Shown one piece after another: positions 34,519 to 43,459 of a stretch of 64,000 nt of DNA. A model generated the notes under the pieces. It was not told the origin of the DNA and ran no database searches. It was given only the letters and a program-made list of their open reading frames with translations. A program made the translations under genes and the position numbers. Position 1 is the stretch's first letter; the number at the start of each line of letters is the position of its first letter. Source of the DNA: Silicimonas sp. (GTDB taxonomy: Bacteria > Pseudomonadota > Alphaproteobacteria > Rhodobacterales > Rhodobacteraceae); the NCBI GenBank assembly GCA_022824315.1, contig JAJEAC010000093.1:62001-126000 (forward strand), given 5' to 3'.

Positions 34519-34531
34519 ATCCAAATCGGAC
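34519..34531. promoter_or_regulatory. Copy of the ABC-operon 13-mer before the regulator gene, candidate operator
   Basis: ATCCAAATCGGAC matches the 13-mer at 29626-29638 at 11 of 13 positions and contains TCC-n5-GGA symmetry. It lies in the 73-base gap between the second permease and the regulator start, ahead of the ribosome site GGGGAGGAG. It may allow the regulator to control its own expression. Confidence 0.5.
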
Positions 34532-34570
34532 ATAATCTGGCTCCGAACCATGCCGGGGAGGAGACGGATC

Positions 34571-36391
34571 GTGCCGGAACTGCCAGAGGCGCTGAGAGAG
34601 GTCATGAACCTTCAGCGAGGACAATCAAGAGCCCGGCCGGAAGGTCCCTTCGAAAGCGGCGACGTTCTGCGTGCCAAAGGGATCACGGGAGAGGAATTCG
34701 CGCTCTTTCTGGATTTCATCGACGCGCTCGGCGACGAAGCTGATCAGGTGCTGAGCCTCAAGAGTGGATATGATGAAACCCGGCTGATCACCACGCTCCT
34801 GCGCAATCATCTTCAGGGCAAGCTGACCACGAAGAGCCTGCTGGCGAATGCAAGCGGGTTGGGCTACGGCACGGCGATCAGGGCAATCAACTCAATCGAG
34901 GAACGCGGGCTTCTGATCCGGCGCCCAAAGACAGTGACCGGCAAGAGCTTTTCGCTGCACCCATCCGACAAGCTGATTGCCGAATGGCAGGAATACGCGC
35001 GCCGGGTGCGCGGTGCGATCAGCTCGACCCTCGGCATCGGAACGGCGGGCAAGGGCGGCATCGGCGACTATTTCTTCGGCTCTTCCTATGGCGACAGCCT
35101 GACGATCCCGCCACCGACTCCGCTGCAATCGAAGCTGGACCTGCAGAGCGACCTTCGCGTTCTTGTCCATGCCGACCCAACATTCATGGCAATGAATGTC
35201 CTTAAGCGACAGTTCGAGGGCCTGTTCGGCGTCGGCATGAACAGCCGGGCGCTGTCGATTGACCGTTTGCGCCAGGAAATCCTGGCAAACGCGGCGCAAG
35301 AGACGTCTCGTTACGACATCATCGCCTGCGACCTCCCGTGGTTCGGCGAGCTTGCCGAAAAGAACGTCCTTCTTCCGATCAACGATCTCATTGACGAGGG
35401 CAATGTAGACATCGGTGATTTTCACAGGGTCGCACTCGCTTCCGCACGGTATGGCGGCGTCCAGTATGGACTCCCCGTCCAAACGACGCCCGAATTGCTT
35501 TGCGTCAGGCGCGACCTTTGCGACTCGGCCGGGATCGGAGTGCCATTCACGATCTCGGACACCCTTGAAACGGCGCGCGCCTTGCACAACCGGGCGCAGG
35601 GACAGTCAGGCATCGCGTGGAATGCTGCGCGCGGGACACCCCTTGGACACACCTTCATGTTCGTCATGGGGGCTATGGGGCGGCCTTTCCTGAACCTGGC
35701 GCAGGTCGGTGATGACTTCGATGCGGAATGGGCCCAAGGCGAGAACCTCCGGCCGATGCTGCAATCCGACGAGGCCATTGCCACGGCGGAATACCTCAGC
35801 GAGCTCATGGACTTCTCACCGGTGTCGATCCTGTCGATGTCCTGGTACGAACGCGCCCGCGCCTACGCGGATGGCGAAGTCGCGATGGCGTATTGCGCCA
35901 CGCTACTGGCGCCGCTCTTTGAGCTAAATTCGGAATCGCCTGCCTTTGGAGCAACCGAGTTTCTGCCTCATCCATACGGGCCGGGCGGCAAGCCAATCGC
36001 GCCGGTCGGCGGCTACGCCTTGGCGATCCCGTCCAACATTGCGCCTGATCGCATCGATGCGGCCTGGAAGGCACTTCAGTCCTTCACCTCGCCCCAAACC
36101 ATCAAGCTCTACATCGAAAACGGCAGCCTTGTGACACCCCGCTTCAGCGTCAGCATGGACAGGAAAGTGCGCAGCGTGTCACCGTTGATTTCGATCGTCG
36201 ATGGCATGGCACGATCCGGGATCCTGCAATATTGGCCTCGACCGCCCGTTCCGGAGATCACCGACCTGATCGAAATCATAGGAACCGAACTGCACGACAT
36301 GCTGCAGGGCGCGACAAGTGTCGGCACGGCTCTTATGAATGCACAGAACCGTGCCGACGCGTTGATGCGGGCACGTGGGCACTATGAATAG
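34571..36391 (+). CDS. Winged-helix regulator fused to a periplasmic-binding-protein-type sensor domain
   Basis: The 606-residue protein has no signal peptide. Residues about 60-135 (LTTKSLLANASGLGYGTAIR then SIEERGLLIRRPKTV, ending in a wing) look like a winged helix-turn-helix. From about 190 to the end it resembles an ABC solute-binding protein of the MalE/SBP_bac_1 class: LVHADPTFMAMNVLKRQFEG, YDIIACDLPWFGELAEKNVLLPI, GGVQYGLPVQTTPELLCVRRD, and the GGYALAIPSN segment. A cytoplasmic binding-protein fold joined to a DNA-binding domain suggests a one-component sugar sensor controlling the adjacent importer. GTG 34571 was chosen because GGGGAGGAG lies seven bases ahead; ATG 34550 is an alternative. 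Standard annotation would call it merely an extracellular solute-binding protein. Domain calls are mine by eye. Confidence 0.75.
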   Translation: MPELPEALREVMNLQRGQSRARPEGPFESGDVLRAKGITGEEFALFLDFIDALGDEADQVLSLKSGYDETRLITTLLRNHLQGKLTTKSLLANASGLGYGTAIRAINSIEERGLLIRRPKTVTGKSFSLHPSDKLIAEWQEYARRVRGAISSTLGIGTAGKGGIGDYFFGSSYGDSLTIPPPTPLQSKLDLQSDLRVLVHADPTFMAMNVLKRQFEGLFGVGMNSRALSIDRLRQEILANAAQETSRYDIIACDLPWFGELAEKNVLLPINDLIDEGNVDIGDFHRVALASARYGGVQYGLPVQTTPELLCVRRDLCDSAGIGVPFTISDTLETARALHNRAQGQSGIAWNAARGTPLGHTFMFVMGAMGRPFLNLAQVGDDFDAEWAQGENLRPMLQSDEAIATAEYLSELMDFSPVSILSMSWYERARAYADGEVAMAYCATLLAPLFELNSESPAFGATEFLPHPYGPGGKPIAPVGGYALAIPSNIAPDRIDAAWKALQSFTSPQTIKLYIENGSLVTPRFSVSMDRKVRSVSPLISIVDGMARSGILQYWPRPPVPEITDLIEIIGTELHDMLQGATSVGTALMNAQNRADALMRARGHYE

Positions 36392-36708
36392 CCGTTACGG
36401 CCAACATGTGAACGCATTTCCAGCAGTCGCTCCTCAGTTCCCCAATGTTGCTCGCAAGCGAGCGAACATGCGCAAGCGCGATCCTAGTGAGCGCCGCCGC
36501 GGCGGCATTGGCCGCCACCATCCCATGTCACGCAACGAATGCAGCTTCCTGCGCCAGAGCCGCAATCCGGCGTCTCCCTGCCAGATCTACACGGCCAGCA
36601 GACGCCGTGCCGACATCATCCGGCCCGTGCATGTGAGCCGAAGCCCTGCATGCGCAGGCTTCGTTCAACAACCAACCTCCTGGATCCGTGCTTCCCGACA
36701 CTCGCCAG
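36392..36708. other. Intergenic stretch between convergent regulator and binding-protein genes
   Basis: About 320 bases without a gene. An imperfect hairpin lies at 36639-36663 (CGAAGCC-c-TGC paired with GCAGGCTTCG across a four-base loop), which could end transcription of either convergent gene although no T-run follows. Nothing else recognisable. Confidence 0.4.
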
Positions 36709-37863
36709 TCACTGGCGCGCGACCTCAATCCAGTTGCCCTCGACGATCCTGGAAATGATGATCACGTCAGCGCCCTGATGGTCGCCAGGGCCGTAGTCGA
36801 TGTCCACGCCCAAGATTTCGTCAGTGTACTCGAGGCTCTCCATCGCGGTCTGAAAGGACTCGTGCGTCAAGTCAGGGCCGGCAGCATCGAGCGCGCGCAC
36901 AAGCAGTTCCGCGGCGGCGCGCCCGAGAAGTGCGCCAGTGGGCGGGGCTTCGCCAGTAGCTTCCTGATAACTCGCGACCCATTCCGCCAGGGTCGGGTTA
37001 TCCATGCGCGCAACGATATCCGACCATCCGGCAGATGCGTACATGCCTTCCGTCACGCCCCCGGGAACCCTTGCCACCGCCGTGTGAAACGAGGCCGATG
37101 AACCCATGAAGTTCACGTCGGTCCAGCCGATCTTCTTGGCCGTCGCCACGGCCGTGATGACCTGGCGCAGTCCGAGCGCGATGGCAATGGTGTCGCACCC
37201 GTCAGCCCTCAGCTTTGTCAGCGAGCCCACGAAGTCCTGCTCGTCCGGCCTGTGAGTCGTCTCGGAAGCGAAATTCAGCCCCAGTTCCAATGAGATGTCC
37301 TTGGCGCCTTCGGCGATCTCCTGACCGAAATCGGAAGGAATGTACATGGCGCAAATGTTCGTCGCGCCTTCGTTCTCCACCAGGTAGCGTACGCCAGCCC
37401 GGATCTGGTCGTAGTAGGACGAGACGCTCGCGTACTTGTACGGCGCCGGCGGATCAAGCAACTGGCGCCCCACCGAAAGAGGAGCGACGTTGGGAACGCC
37501 GCGTCCTTCCAGCAGCGGAAACAATGCGACATTCATCGGCGTTCCCGTCGTCAAGAACATCGCGAAAACCCTGTCGGAGTTAAGCAGCTTGTTGAACCCG
37601 GTCATGGCCCTCGGCAACTGGTATCCATGGTCCTCCACGATCAAGCGAATCTTGCGGCCGTGAACCCCGCCCGCAGCATTGATTTCGTCGAAAAAGAGAT
37701 TGGCGGCTCGCACTGAAGGTGCGCCAAATCCGGCGAAGGGGCCCGACAGGTCAGAGTTGGAGCCGATCAGCACCTCGTCGTCTGACACGCCTTGGGTTTG
37801 CGCCGTCGCCGCGCCGCACATCAACAGGGACACGACGAACGCGATCTTGAATAGGTATTTCAT
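36709..37863 (-). CDS. ABC transporter substrate-binding protein, branched-chain amino acid type (LivK-like)
   Basis: The 384-residue protein has a signal peptide (about 21 residues, ending ATAQ) and a type 1 periplasmic binding fold of the Liv class: VLIGSNSDLSGPFAGFG (31-47), INAAGGVHGRKIRLIVEDHGYQ and the later GVTEGMYASAGWSD. It is the last gene of the livH-livM-livG-livF-ligase-binding protein operon, 30 bases after the ligase. In such operons the ligand is often an aromatic or other organic acid rather than leucine, since an acyl-CoA ligase is co-encoded. The actual ligand is unknown. Confidence 0.9.
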   Translation of the reverse strand: MKYLFKIAFVVSLLMCGAATAQTQGVSDDEVLIGSNSDLSGPFAGFGAPSVRAANLFFDEINAAGGVHGRKIRLIVEDHGYQLPRAMTGFNKLLNSDRVFAMFLTTGTPMNVALFPLLEGRGVPNVAPLSVGRQLLDPPAPYKYASVSSYYDQIRAGVRYLVENEGATNICAMYIPSDFGQEIAEGAKDISLELGLNFASETTHRPDEQDFVGSLTKLRADGCDTIAIALGLRQVITAVATAKKIGWTDVNFMGSSASFHTAVARVPGGVTEGMYASAGWSDIVARMDNPTLAEWVASYQEATGEAPPTGALLGRAAAELLVRALDAAGPDLTHESFQTAMESLEYTDEILGVDIDYGPGDHQGADVIIISRIVEGNWIEVARQ

Positions 37864-37893
37864 GAATCTCGAGTCCTATCTGGTCTTTCGGCT

Positions 37894-39783
37894 TCAAGCA
37901 TACATCTCGTCGACAAGCGCGCCATGATTCTTTTCCACGAAACCGCGCCTGAGCTTCATGGTCGCTGTCAGTTCCTCGTCGTCGGCAGTCAGCAGGACAT
38001 CGATCAACCGAAAATCCTTGATCTGCTCGACGCGTGCGAAATCACCGTTCACCGCGTCCACAACGCCCCCTATGAGATTGCGCACCTCCTGAACTTGCGT
38101 CAGCGACGCAAAGTCGGAAAACGGCAGGCGATTGTCCTGCGCAAACTTCTCGACCGTTTCCTGATCTATCATGATCAGGCAGGTCAGATGCTTGCGCCCG
38201 TCCCCGATCACGATCGCGTCCGAGACGTATGGCGAGGCCTTCAGGCGATCCTCGATCTTCGCGGGGGCAATGTTCTTGCCACCTGACGTGATGATGATGT
38301 CCTTGATCCTTCCGGTGACTGTCAGGTAGCCGTCCGAGTCGATTTCGCCCGTGTCGCCGGTGCGCAGCCAGCCATCGGCCGTGAACGCATCGGCGGATCT
38401 CTCGTTGTCGCGCCAGTAACCCTTGAAGCAGCTGGCGGCCCTGAACTGGATCTCGCCGTCCTTTCCGATCCTGATTTCGCTGCCGGGCACGTTCCGCCCC
38501 ACGGTGCCGAGCCTGGTTGCGGCGGCGGAGTTCAGCGTCATGATGCCGGCGCTTTCCGTCATCCCGTAACCTTCGTAGATGCGTACGCCGATGGCCTGGA
38601 ACCACCTCAGCAGATCCGGGGAAATCGACACCGCGCCAGTGTTGCCACGACGCAGCCGATCCATTCCCATCATCCGGCGCAGGTTTTTAAGAAGCACGAG
38701 ATCCCAGAAGAGGTACCGCACCGTCACGCCGAGGGACTCTGGCCTGCCCTCGAGTTCCGCATCCGCCCGGGCCATTCCGGCGCTGAGAGCCCGACCAAAT
38801 GCCCACCGCCCCAGCCACGTGGAGTCCGCCTCCATGTTGGAGATGCGCGAATGCATCTTTTCCCACACCCGCGGCACGGCGACGAAGACGGTAGGCGAGA
38901 CCTCTCGAATGTTGTCGAAAACGGTCTCCGGACTTTCGGCGAAGTTGACCGTCGAGCCAATCGCGATGGGATGGAGGACGGAGACTGTCCGCTCAAGCAC
39001 ATGGCAGAGCGGGAGGAAGCAGACATGCTCGTCGTCAGACGACATCTGCAGCGTGTCGGGAGCTGTCGAAATCGAGTACATGATGCTGGAATGCGTCAGC
39101 ATCGCCCCTTTCGGGTTACCAGTTGTGCCCGATGTGTAAACCAGGAGCGCGACGTCCTCCGGCCTTGAGCGTTCGATCTCGTCCTCGAAGACACCGGGGT
39201 TCTGCTCCGCCTCCGCTCGCCCGGCGTCATAGAGATCTTCAAGGAACATCACCCTGTCATCGGCAAGGTCGCTCAGGCCGTCGGAGCGCAACACGATGAC
39301 CCCTGCCAGTCCCGGCATGTCGTCGCGCACGGCCAGCCACTTGTCGAACTGCTCGTCGTCCCCGACGAACAGGAACCGGCTGTCGCTGTCATTGACGAGG
39401 TACGCGAGTTGGGGGGCACTGTCGGTGCTGTAGACGCCGGACGGAATTCCGCCCACCGCCTGGACGCCAAGATCGGCATAGATCCACTCCTTGGAATCCT
39501 CCGCCAGGATCGAGACGCATTCGCCGCGCTTGAGCCCGAGCTTCCTGAGCCCCATGCCGACCCACATCGCACGCTCCCGGAAATCGGCCCACGAATGCGA
39601 CTGCCAGATGCCGTATTCCTTCTCGCGATGCGCCGTGCGGGTGTCGAGTTCCCTGCAGCGTCGTGCCCAGAGCTTCACCAGCGTGTCGCAGCCGTCAACG
39701 AAGTAGGGACCGGTCGAAAGGTCGGAATTGATCGAAATGCCGGCTGCGACGCGTTGCCTCGGAATCGCCATCTCTCCGCTCAT
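37894..39783 (-). CDS. AMP-dependent acyl-CoA synthetase (long-chain-fatty-acid/aryl-CoA ligase-like)
   Basis: The 629-residue protein is an adenylate-forming ligase. It has the P-loop-like YTSGTTGNPKG (216-226), YEGYGMTESAG, the WLRTGDTGEIDSDGYL block and the GRIKDIIITSGGKNIAPAKIE hinge, followed by the ligase lysine region near the C-terminus. The family activates carboxylic acids as acyl-AMP and then acyl-CoA in the cytoplasm. ATG 39783 has AGGAGA six bases ahead; the longer frame overlaps livF. Ligases of this type next to Liv transporters activate the imported acid. Specificity (fatty, aromatic or other) cannot be read here. Confidence 0.9.
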   Translation of the reverse strand: MSGEMAIPRQRVAAGISINSDLSTGPYFVDGCDTLVKLWARRCRELDTRTAHREKEYGIWQSHSWADFRERAMWVGMGLRKLGLKRGECVSILAEDSKEWIYADLGVQAVGGIPSGVYSTDSAPQLAYLVNDSDSRFLFVGDDEQFDKWLAVRDDMPGLAGVIVLRSDGLSDLADDRVMFLEDLYDAGRAEAEQNPGVFEDEIERSRPEDVALLVYTSGTTGNPKGAMLTHSSIMYSISTAPDTLQMSSDDEHVCFLPLCHVLERTVSVLHPIAIGSTVNFAESPETVFDNIREVSPTVFVAVPRVWEKMHSRISNMEADSTWLGRWAFGRALSAGMARADAELEGRPESLGVTVRYLFWDLVLLKNLRRMMGMDRLRRGNTGAVSISPDLLRWFQAIGVRIYEGYGMTESAGIMTLNSAAATRLGTVGRNVPGSEIRIGKDGEIQFRAASCFKGYWRDNERSADAFTADGWLRTGDTGEIDSDGYLTVTGRIKDIIITSGGKNIAPAKIEDRLKASPYVSDAIVIGDGRKHLTCLIMIDQETVEKFAQDNRLPFSDFASLTQVQEVRNLIGGVVDAVNGDFARVEQIKDFRLIDVLLTADDEELTATMKLRRGFVEKNHGALVDEMYA

Positions 39784-39793
39784 TCCGAGTCTC

Positions 39794-40579
39794 CTAGCGC
39801 CAGGTCTTGCGGCGCTTCCAGCGCCGCTTCCCACGCTGGACGCCTTCCTTCACGCCCAGATAGAACTCCTGGATGTCCGGCGAGGACAGAAGGCGACCGG
39901 AACTGCCTTCCATCACGACCCGGCCCAGTTCGAGCACGTAGCCGTAATCCGCCAGTTCAAGTGCTGCACGAGCGTTCTGTTCGACAAGCATCATCGTGAC
40001 ACCCTGCTCGACATTCAGGCGACGGATGACGGAGAAGATCTCCTTGACCGCCAGCGGGCTGAGGCCGAGCGAGGGTTCGTCCAGGAGCATGATCCTCGGC
40101 CGCGCCATCATTCCGCGAGCAATGGCCAGCATCTGCTGCTGCCCGCCGGACAGGGTCCCGGCCATCTGCCCCGCCCGCTCCTTCAAAATCGGAAAATACT
40201 CGAAGATCATCTCCAAATCCTCGGCAATGCCGTCTGCAACCGGGCGGGTGTAGGCGCCTAGCCTCAGATTGTCCCTGACGGACAGCAGCGGGAATATCTC
40301 GCGACCTTCGGGAACGTGGGCGATGCCCTTGCGCACAATGGCGGCAGGCTCGTCCCCTTCGATCGCCTGTCCGTCAAGCATCACGGCACCCTTCTCCGGC
40401 TCCATGATGCCCGAGATGGTCTTCAGCAGCGTGGTCTTGCCCGCGCCGTTGGCTCCGAGAACGGCAACGATCTGCTGCTTGGGCACGTCGAGACTGATGC
40501 CCCGGATCGCGATGATCGGACCGTAGTAGCTTTCGATGTTGCTGACCGAAAGCATGGGCACTGCATCGCTGCGGCTCAA
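39794..40579 (-). CDS. livF: Branched-chain amino acid-type ABC transporter ATP-binding protein LivF
   Basis: The 261-residue ATPase has Walker A LGANGAGKTT (41-50), the signature TLSGGQQQMLAIARG, Walker B IMLLDEPSLGL and the switch histidine region. EGREIFPLLSVRDNL is a LivF hallmark. A strongly basic C-terminal tail (GKRRWKRRKTWR) is common in LivF proteins of ligase-linked operons. The start appears to be TTG at 40579 behind GGAGGG; ATG 40555 is possible but has no ribosome site. It lies 124 bases after livG and 10 bases before the ligase. Confidence 0.9.
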   Translation of the reverse strand: MSRSDAVPMLSVSNIESYYGPIIAIRGISLDVPKQQIVAVLGANGAGKTTLLKTISGIMEPEKGAVMLDGQAIEGDEPAAIVRKGIAHVPEGREIFPLLSVRDNLRLGAYTRPVADGIAEDLEMIFEYFPILKERAGQMAGTLSGGQQQMLAIARGMMARPRIMLLDEPSLGLSPLAVKEIFSVIRRLNVEQGVTMMLVEQNARAALELADYGYVLELGRVVMEGSSGRLLSSPDIQEFYLGVKEGVQRGKRRWKRRKTWR

Positions 40580-40703
40580 GCTCTCCCTCCACCCTTGACT
40601 TGACAGAAAGGAACCTCGTTGCCGATCACGAACTCCGATCCACGTCTTCGAGCGACACTGACCCTGCCGATGGTCCGCATTCGGGGCGGTTCCGGCCTGG
40701 CCG

Positions 40704-41483
40704 TCATTCGTCCGCCCCGTCGTCGCCCAAGCCGATATAGGCCTCGATCACGGCTGGATCCGTCTGAACCTCCTGCGGCGTGCCGATCACGAGCGTCTTG
40801 CCGTCCGCAAGAGCCAGCACGCGGTCAGACACCGAGCGCACGAGACCCATGTCGTGTTCGACCATCAGCACCGTGATGCCCATGACCTTCCTGATATCCT
40901 CGATCCAGAAGGCGACGTCGTCCGTTTCCTCTGCCGACAGTCCGGACGCCGGCTCGTCAAGCAGCAGAAGCTTCGGTTCCACGGCAAGCGCCCGTCCCAG
41001 TTCGACGATCTTGCGCACGCCATAGGGCAGGCCCATGATCAGGCTCTCGCGGTACGGCTGCAGATCAAGGAAATCGATGACCTTTTCCGCCGCAAGCCGG
41101 TGGCGGCGTTCCTCTGCACGTACGCCGGGAAGGTGAAGGATCTCGGAAATCGCGTTCGAGCGCCGGTGTGTATGCCGTCCGATCAGCAGGTTCTGAAGGA
41201 CCGTCGCATGTTCGAAGAGCTCGATGTTCTGAAACGTTCTCGCGATGCCGAGGCGAGGGATGTCGTGCGGAGCGCATCCGAGTATCGACTTGCCCTCGAA
41301 GCGAATGTCGCCACCGCCCGGTGTGCAGTAGCGCGAAACCAGGTTGAAGATCGTCGACTTGCCCGCACCGTTGGGGCCGACAAGGGCAAAGACCTCGCCG
41401 GGATTGACGGCAAAGGATGCGCCTTCGACGGCGGTCAGGCCCCCGAAGCTCATCGTCACATCTTCGAGTTCCAGCAGGCTCAC
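40704..41483 (-). CDS. livG: Branched-chain amino acid-type ABC transporter ATP-binding protein LivG
   Basis: The 259-residue ATPase has Walker A GPNGAGKST (36-44), the LivG-type ARTFQNIELFEHATVLQNLL block and LLLDEPASGLSAEE, with VLMVEHDMGLVRSVSDRV as the switch region. The canonical LSGGQ is replaced by GLPYGVRKIVELGRAL, which is the normal LivG variation. The start is GTG within a GTGA overlap with the livM stop, so the two are translationally coupled. Confidence 0.92.
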   Translation of the reverse strand: MSLLELEDVTMSFGGLTAVEGASFAVNPGEVFALVGPNGAGKSTIFNLVSRYCTPGGGDIRFEGKSILGCAPHDIPRLGIARTFQNIELFEHATVLQNLLIGRHTHRRSNAISEILHLPGVRAEERRHRLAAEKVIDFLDLQPYRESLIMGLPYGVRKIVELGRALAVEPKLLLLDEPASGLSAEETDDVAFWIEDIRKVMGITVLMVEHDMGLVRSVSDRVLALADGKTLVIGTPQEVQTDPAVIEAYIGLGDDGADE

Positions 41484-42580
41484 CGTATCCGCTCCGTCCT
41501 GAGATAACCCCTTTGCCGCCGGAACATGTCACGCCGGCAGAAGGGAAAGAGCTCGAAATAGGTGCGTATCTTGATCCAGCGCCCGTAGATTCCCATGGGT
41601 TCAAGGAGAATGAAGGCAATCAGGATCGCCCCGAATGCCGCAGTCTCGATCCCGGGGGGCATGACCGACGCGGTGCCGAACCTCTCGTTGAGAAACTCCC
41701 GGACAATGGAAATCGCCAGCGGCAGGAAAGTGATGACAATGGCGCCGAGGAACGCGCCGTGTATCGAGCCGAGGCCGCCGATGACGATCATCATCAGGAG
41801 CGTGATGGACAGGAAGATGGTGAAAGTCTCGTGATTGAAGACGCCGGCAAAGTGGCCCATCAGGGCGCCCGCCAGCCCGGTGACGCCGCAGGACAGCGCA
41901 AACGAGACCGCCTTGGTCCGGGCCAGGTTGACGCCGATCGCCTGGGCCGAAATCTCGCTGTCGCGCACCGCAACAAGGGATCGTCCGAGCGGCGAACGCA
42001 GGATGTTCCTGTACCCGAGAACCACCAGGACGGCGACCCCAAGCGTCAGCCAGTAGAAGCCCGGAGCATTCACGTACCGGTTGAAGCCCACTCCGAAGAT
42101 CTTGATGTCGGGCGCGAAAATGCCCGACACACCACCAGTCCAGGGTGCGAGCATGACAATGCCGTCTTCGGCGAGAACCGAGACCGCAAGCGTGGCAATG
42201 GCAAGATAGATCCCGTGCAGTCTCGCGGTCGGCAGCGCCAAGAGAGCCCCGGCCAATGCTGCGGCGCAGCCAGACAGCGGAAACGATACCAGAAACGGCC
42301 AGCCAAGCGATGTCTGAAGGATCACGTTCGTGTAGGCGCCCACGGCCATGAAGGCCGCGTGTCCCAGGCTTGGCTGCCCGGCATGGCCGACGAGGAGCAT
42401 CAGGCCCATGCCAGCGATTGCCCAGATCAACATCAGGGCGGCTTCACCAATCCAGAAGTCGTTCATCACGAATGGCAGGCCGACGGCGACGGCCAGGAGC
42501 AGGACGTACCAGAATGCCTGGTATCGATGGACGAAGAGGCCGAGATCGGCGTCGTAGCTTGTCTTGAACACGATCCGCAC
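41480..42580 (-). CDS. livM: Branched-chain amino acid-type ABC transporter permease LivM
   Basis: The 366-residue membrane protein has about ten hydrophobic segments, with the family segments GMGLMLLVGHAGQPSLGHAAF (seen as LLVGHAGQPSLGHAAFM) and SPLGRSLVAVRDSEISAQAIG, the ATPase-contact loop. MMIVIGGLGSIHGAFLGA is the later conserved block. The start is GTG, four bases after the livH stop. With LivH it forms the inner-membrane channel of the importer. Confidence 0.92.
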   Translation of the reverse strand: MRIVFKTSYDADLGLFVHRYQAFWYVLLLAVAVGLPFVMNDFWIGEAALMLIWAIAGMGLMLLVGHAGQPSLGHAAFMAVGAYTNVILQTSLGWPFLVSFPLSGCAAALAGALLALPTARLHGIYLAIATLAVSVLAEDGIVMLAPWTGGVSGIFAPDIKIFGVGFNRYVNAPGFYWLTLGVAVLVVLGYRNILRSPLGRSLVAVRDSEISAQAIGVNLARTKAVSFALSCGVTGLAGALMGHFAGVFNHETFTIFLSITLLMMIVIGGLGSIHGAFLGAIVITFLPLAISIVREFLNERFGTASVMPPGIETAAFGAILIAFILLEPMGIYGRWIKIRTYFELFPFCRRDMFRRQRGYLRTERIR

Positions 42581-42583
42581 GGG

Positions 42584-43459
42584 CTAGACCTTCTTGTCCC
42601 GGACCTGGGACAGAATGCCGGATGGCCGGATGATCAGGACCAGCAGGAGCACGGCATAGGGCACGACCTGGCTGAACCCGGCCGCGACATGGCGGGCCGC
42701 GAAAGGCTCGATCACGCCGATGACAAGGCCGCCAAGAAGCGCGCCGGGAAGCGAACCCAAGCCGCCGATCACCGCCGCCGCAAAGGCCTTGATGCCCAGG
42801 AAGCCGGAATTGGGATCGATGGATCCCTTCGACGCAAGGAGGATTCCCGCCGCCGTCGCGACAATCCCCGACAGGCACCAGATCAGCGCGCTCACGCGCT
42901 TGACCGGGATGCCCATGTAGTAGGCCGCAAGCTGATTCTGGCTGGTTGCTTGCATCGCCAGGCCAAGCCTCGTGTGTGCAAAGCCAAGATAGAGCAGACC
43001 GGTCAGAACGATGGTCACAAGGATCACCGCCACCTCGTCGAGCCCCAGGACGAGACCGGAAAATCGGACATTGACGCCTGCAATCGGGCTCTCGAGGCTT
43101 TGCGGCTCGTGGCCCCAGATCGCCCCGGCTATGAAACGGATGATGAAGCCCAGCGCGACCGTCAGGACCACCACGGCGATCTGGCTTTGGCCGGACATCC
43201 GCCTGAGCAGCGTTATCTCAAGGACGTAGCCGAAGGCTCCCATCAGAAGGAGGGCGATGGGAACGGAGGCCCAGAAAGGCAGCGCCCAGTAATGATCGTT
43301 GGTCAGTCCCAGCGTGACGAACGCACCAAGCATCATCATGTCGCCCTGGGCGAAGTTCAATGCCTCGGTCGCCTTGTAGATCAGCACGAAACCCAGCGCG
43401 ATCAATCCATAGACGCAACCATTCGCGAGACCACTTACAAGAAGCTGCAGTGATTCCAA
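42584..43459 (-). CDS. livH: Branched-chain amino acid-type ABC transporter permease LivH
   Basis: The 291-residue membrane protein shows LivH motifs: LVSGLANGCVYGLIALGFVLI, TEALNFAQGDMMMLGAF, RLGLAMQATSQNQLAAYYMGI (the ATPase-contact loop) and AAVIGGLGSLPGALLGG. I place the start at TTG 43459 because AAGGAGGGG lies eight bases ahead and the protein then begins at the expected residue. A GTG at 43522 gives 21 extra residues of non-family sequence with no ribosome site. It is the first gene of the Liv/ligase operon. Confidence 0.88.
   Translation of the reverse strand: MESLQLLVSGLANGCVYGLIALGFVLIYKATEALNFAQGDMMMLGAFVTLGLTNDHYWALPFWASVPIALLLMGAFGYVLEITLLRRMSGQSQIAVVVLTVALGFIIRFIAGAIWGHEPQSLESPIAGVNVRFSGLVLGLDEVAVILVTIVLTGLLYLGFAHTRLGLAMQATSQNQLAAYYMGIPVKRVSALIWCLSGIVATAAGILLASKGSIDPNSGFLGIKAFAAAVIGGLGSLPGALLGGLVIGVIEPFAARHVAAGFSQVVPYAVLLLVLIIRPSGILSQVRDKKV

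Noticed and set aside
41417-43453. Plus-strand frame of 678 codons opposite livM and livH
   Set aside because: Composition is dominated by charged residues in a repetitive pattern caused by the complementary hydrophobic genes; no motif is present.
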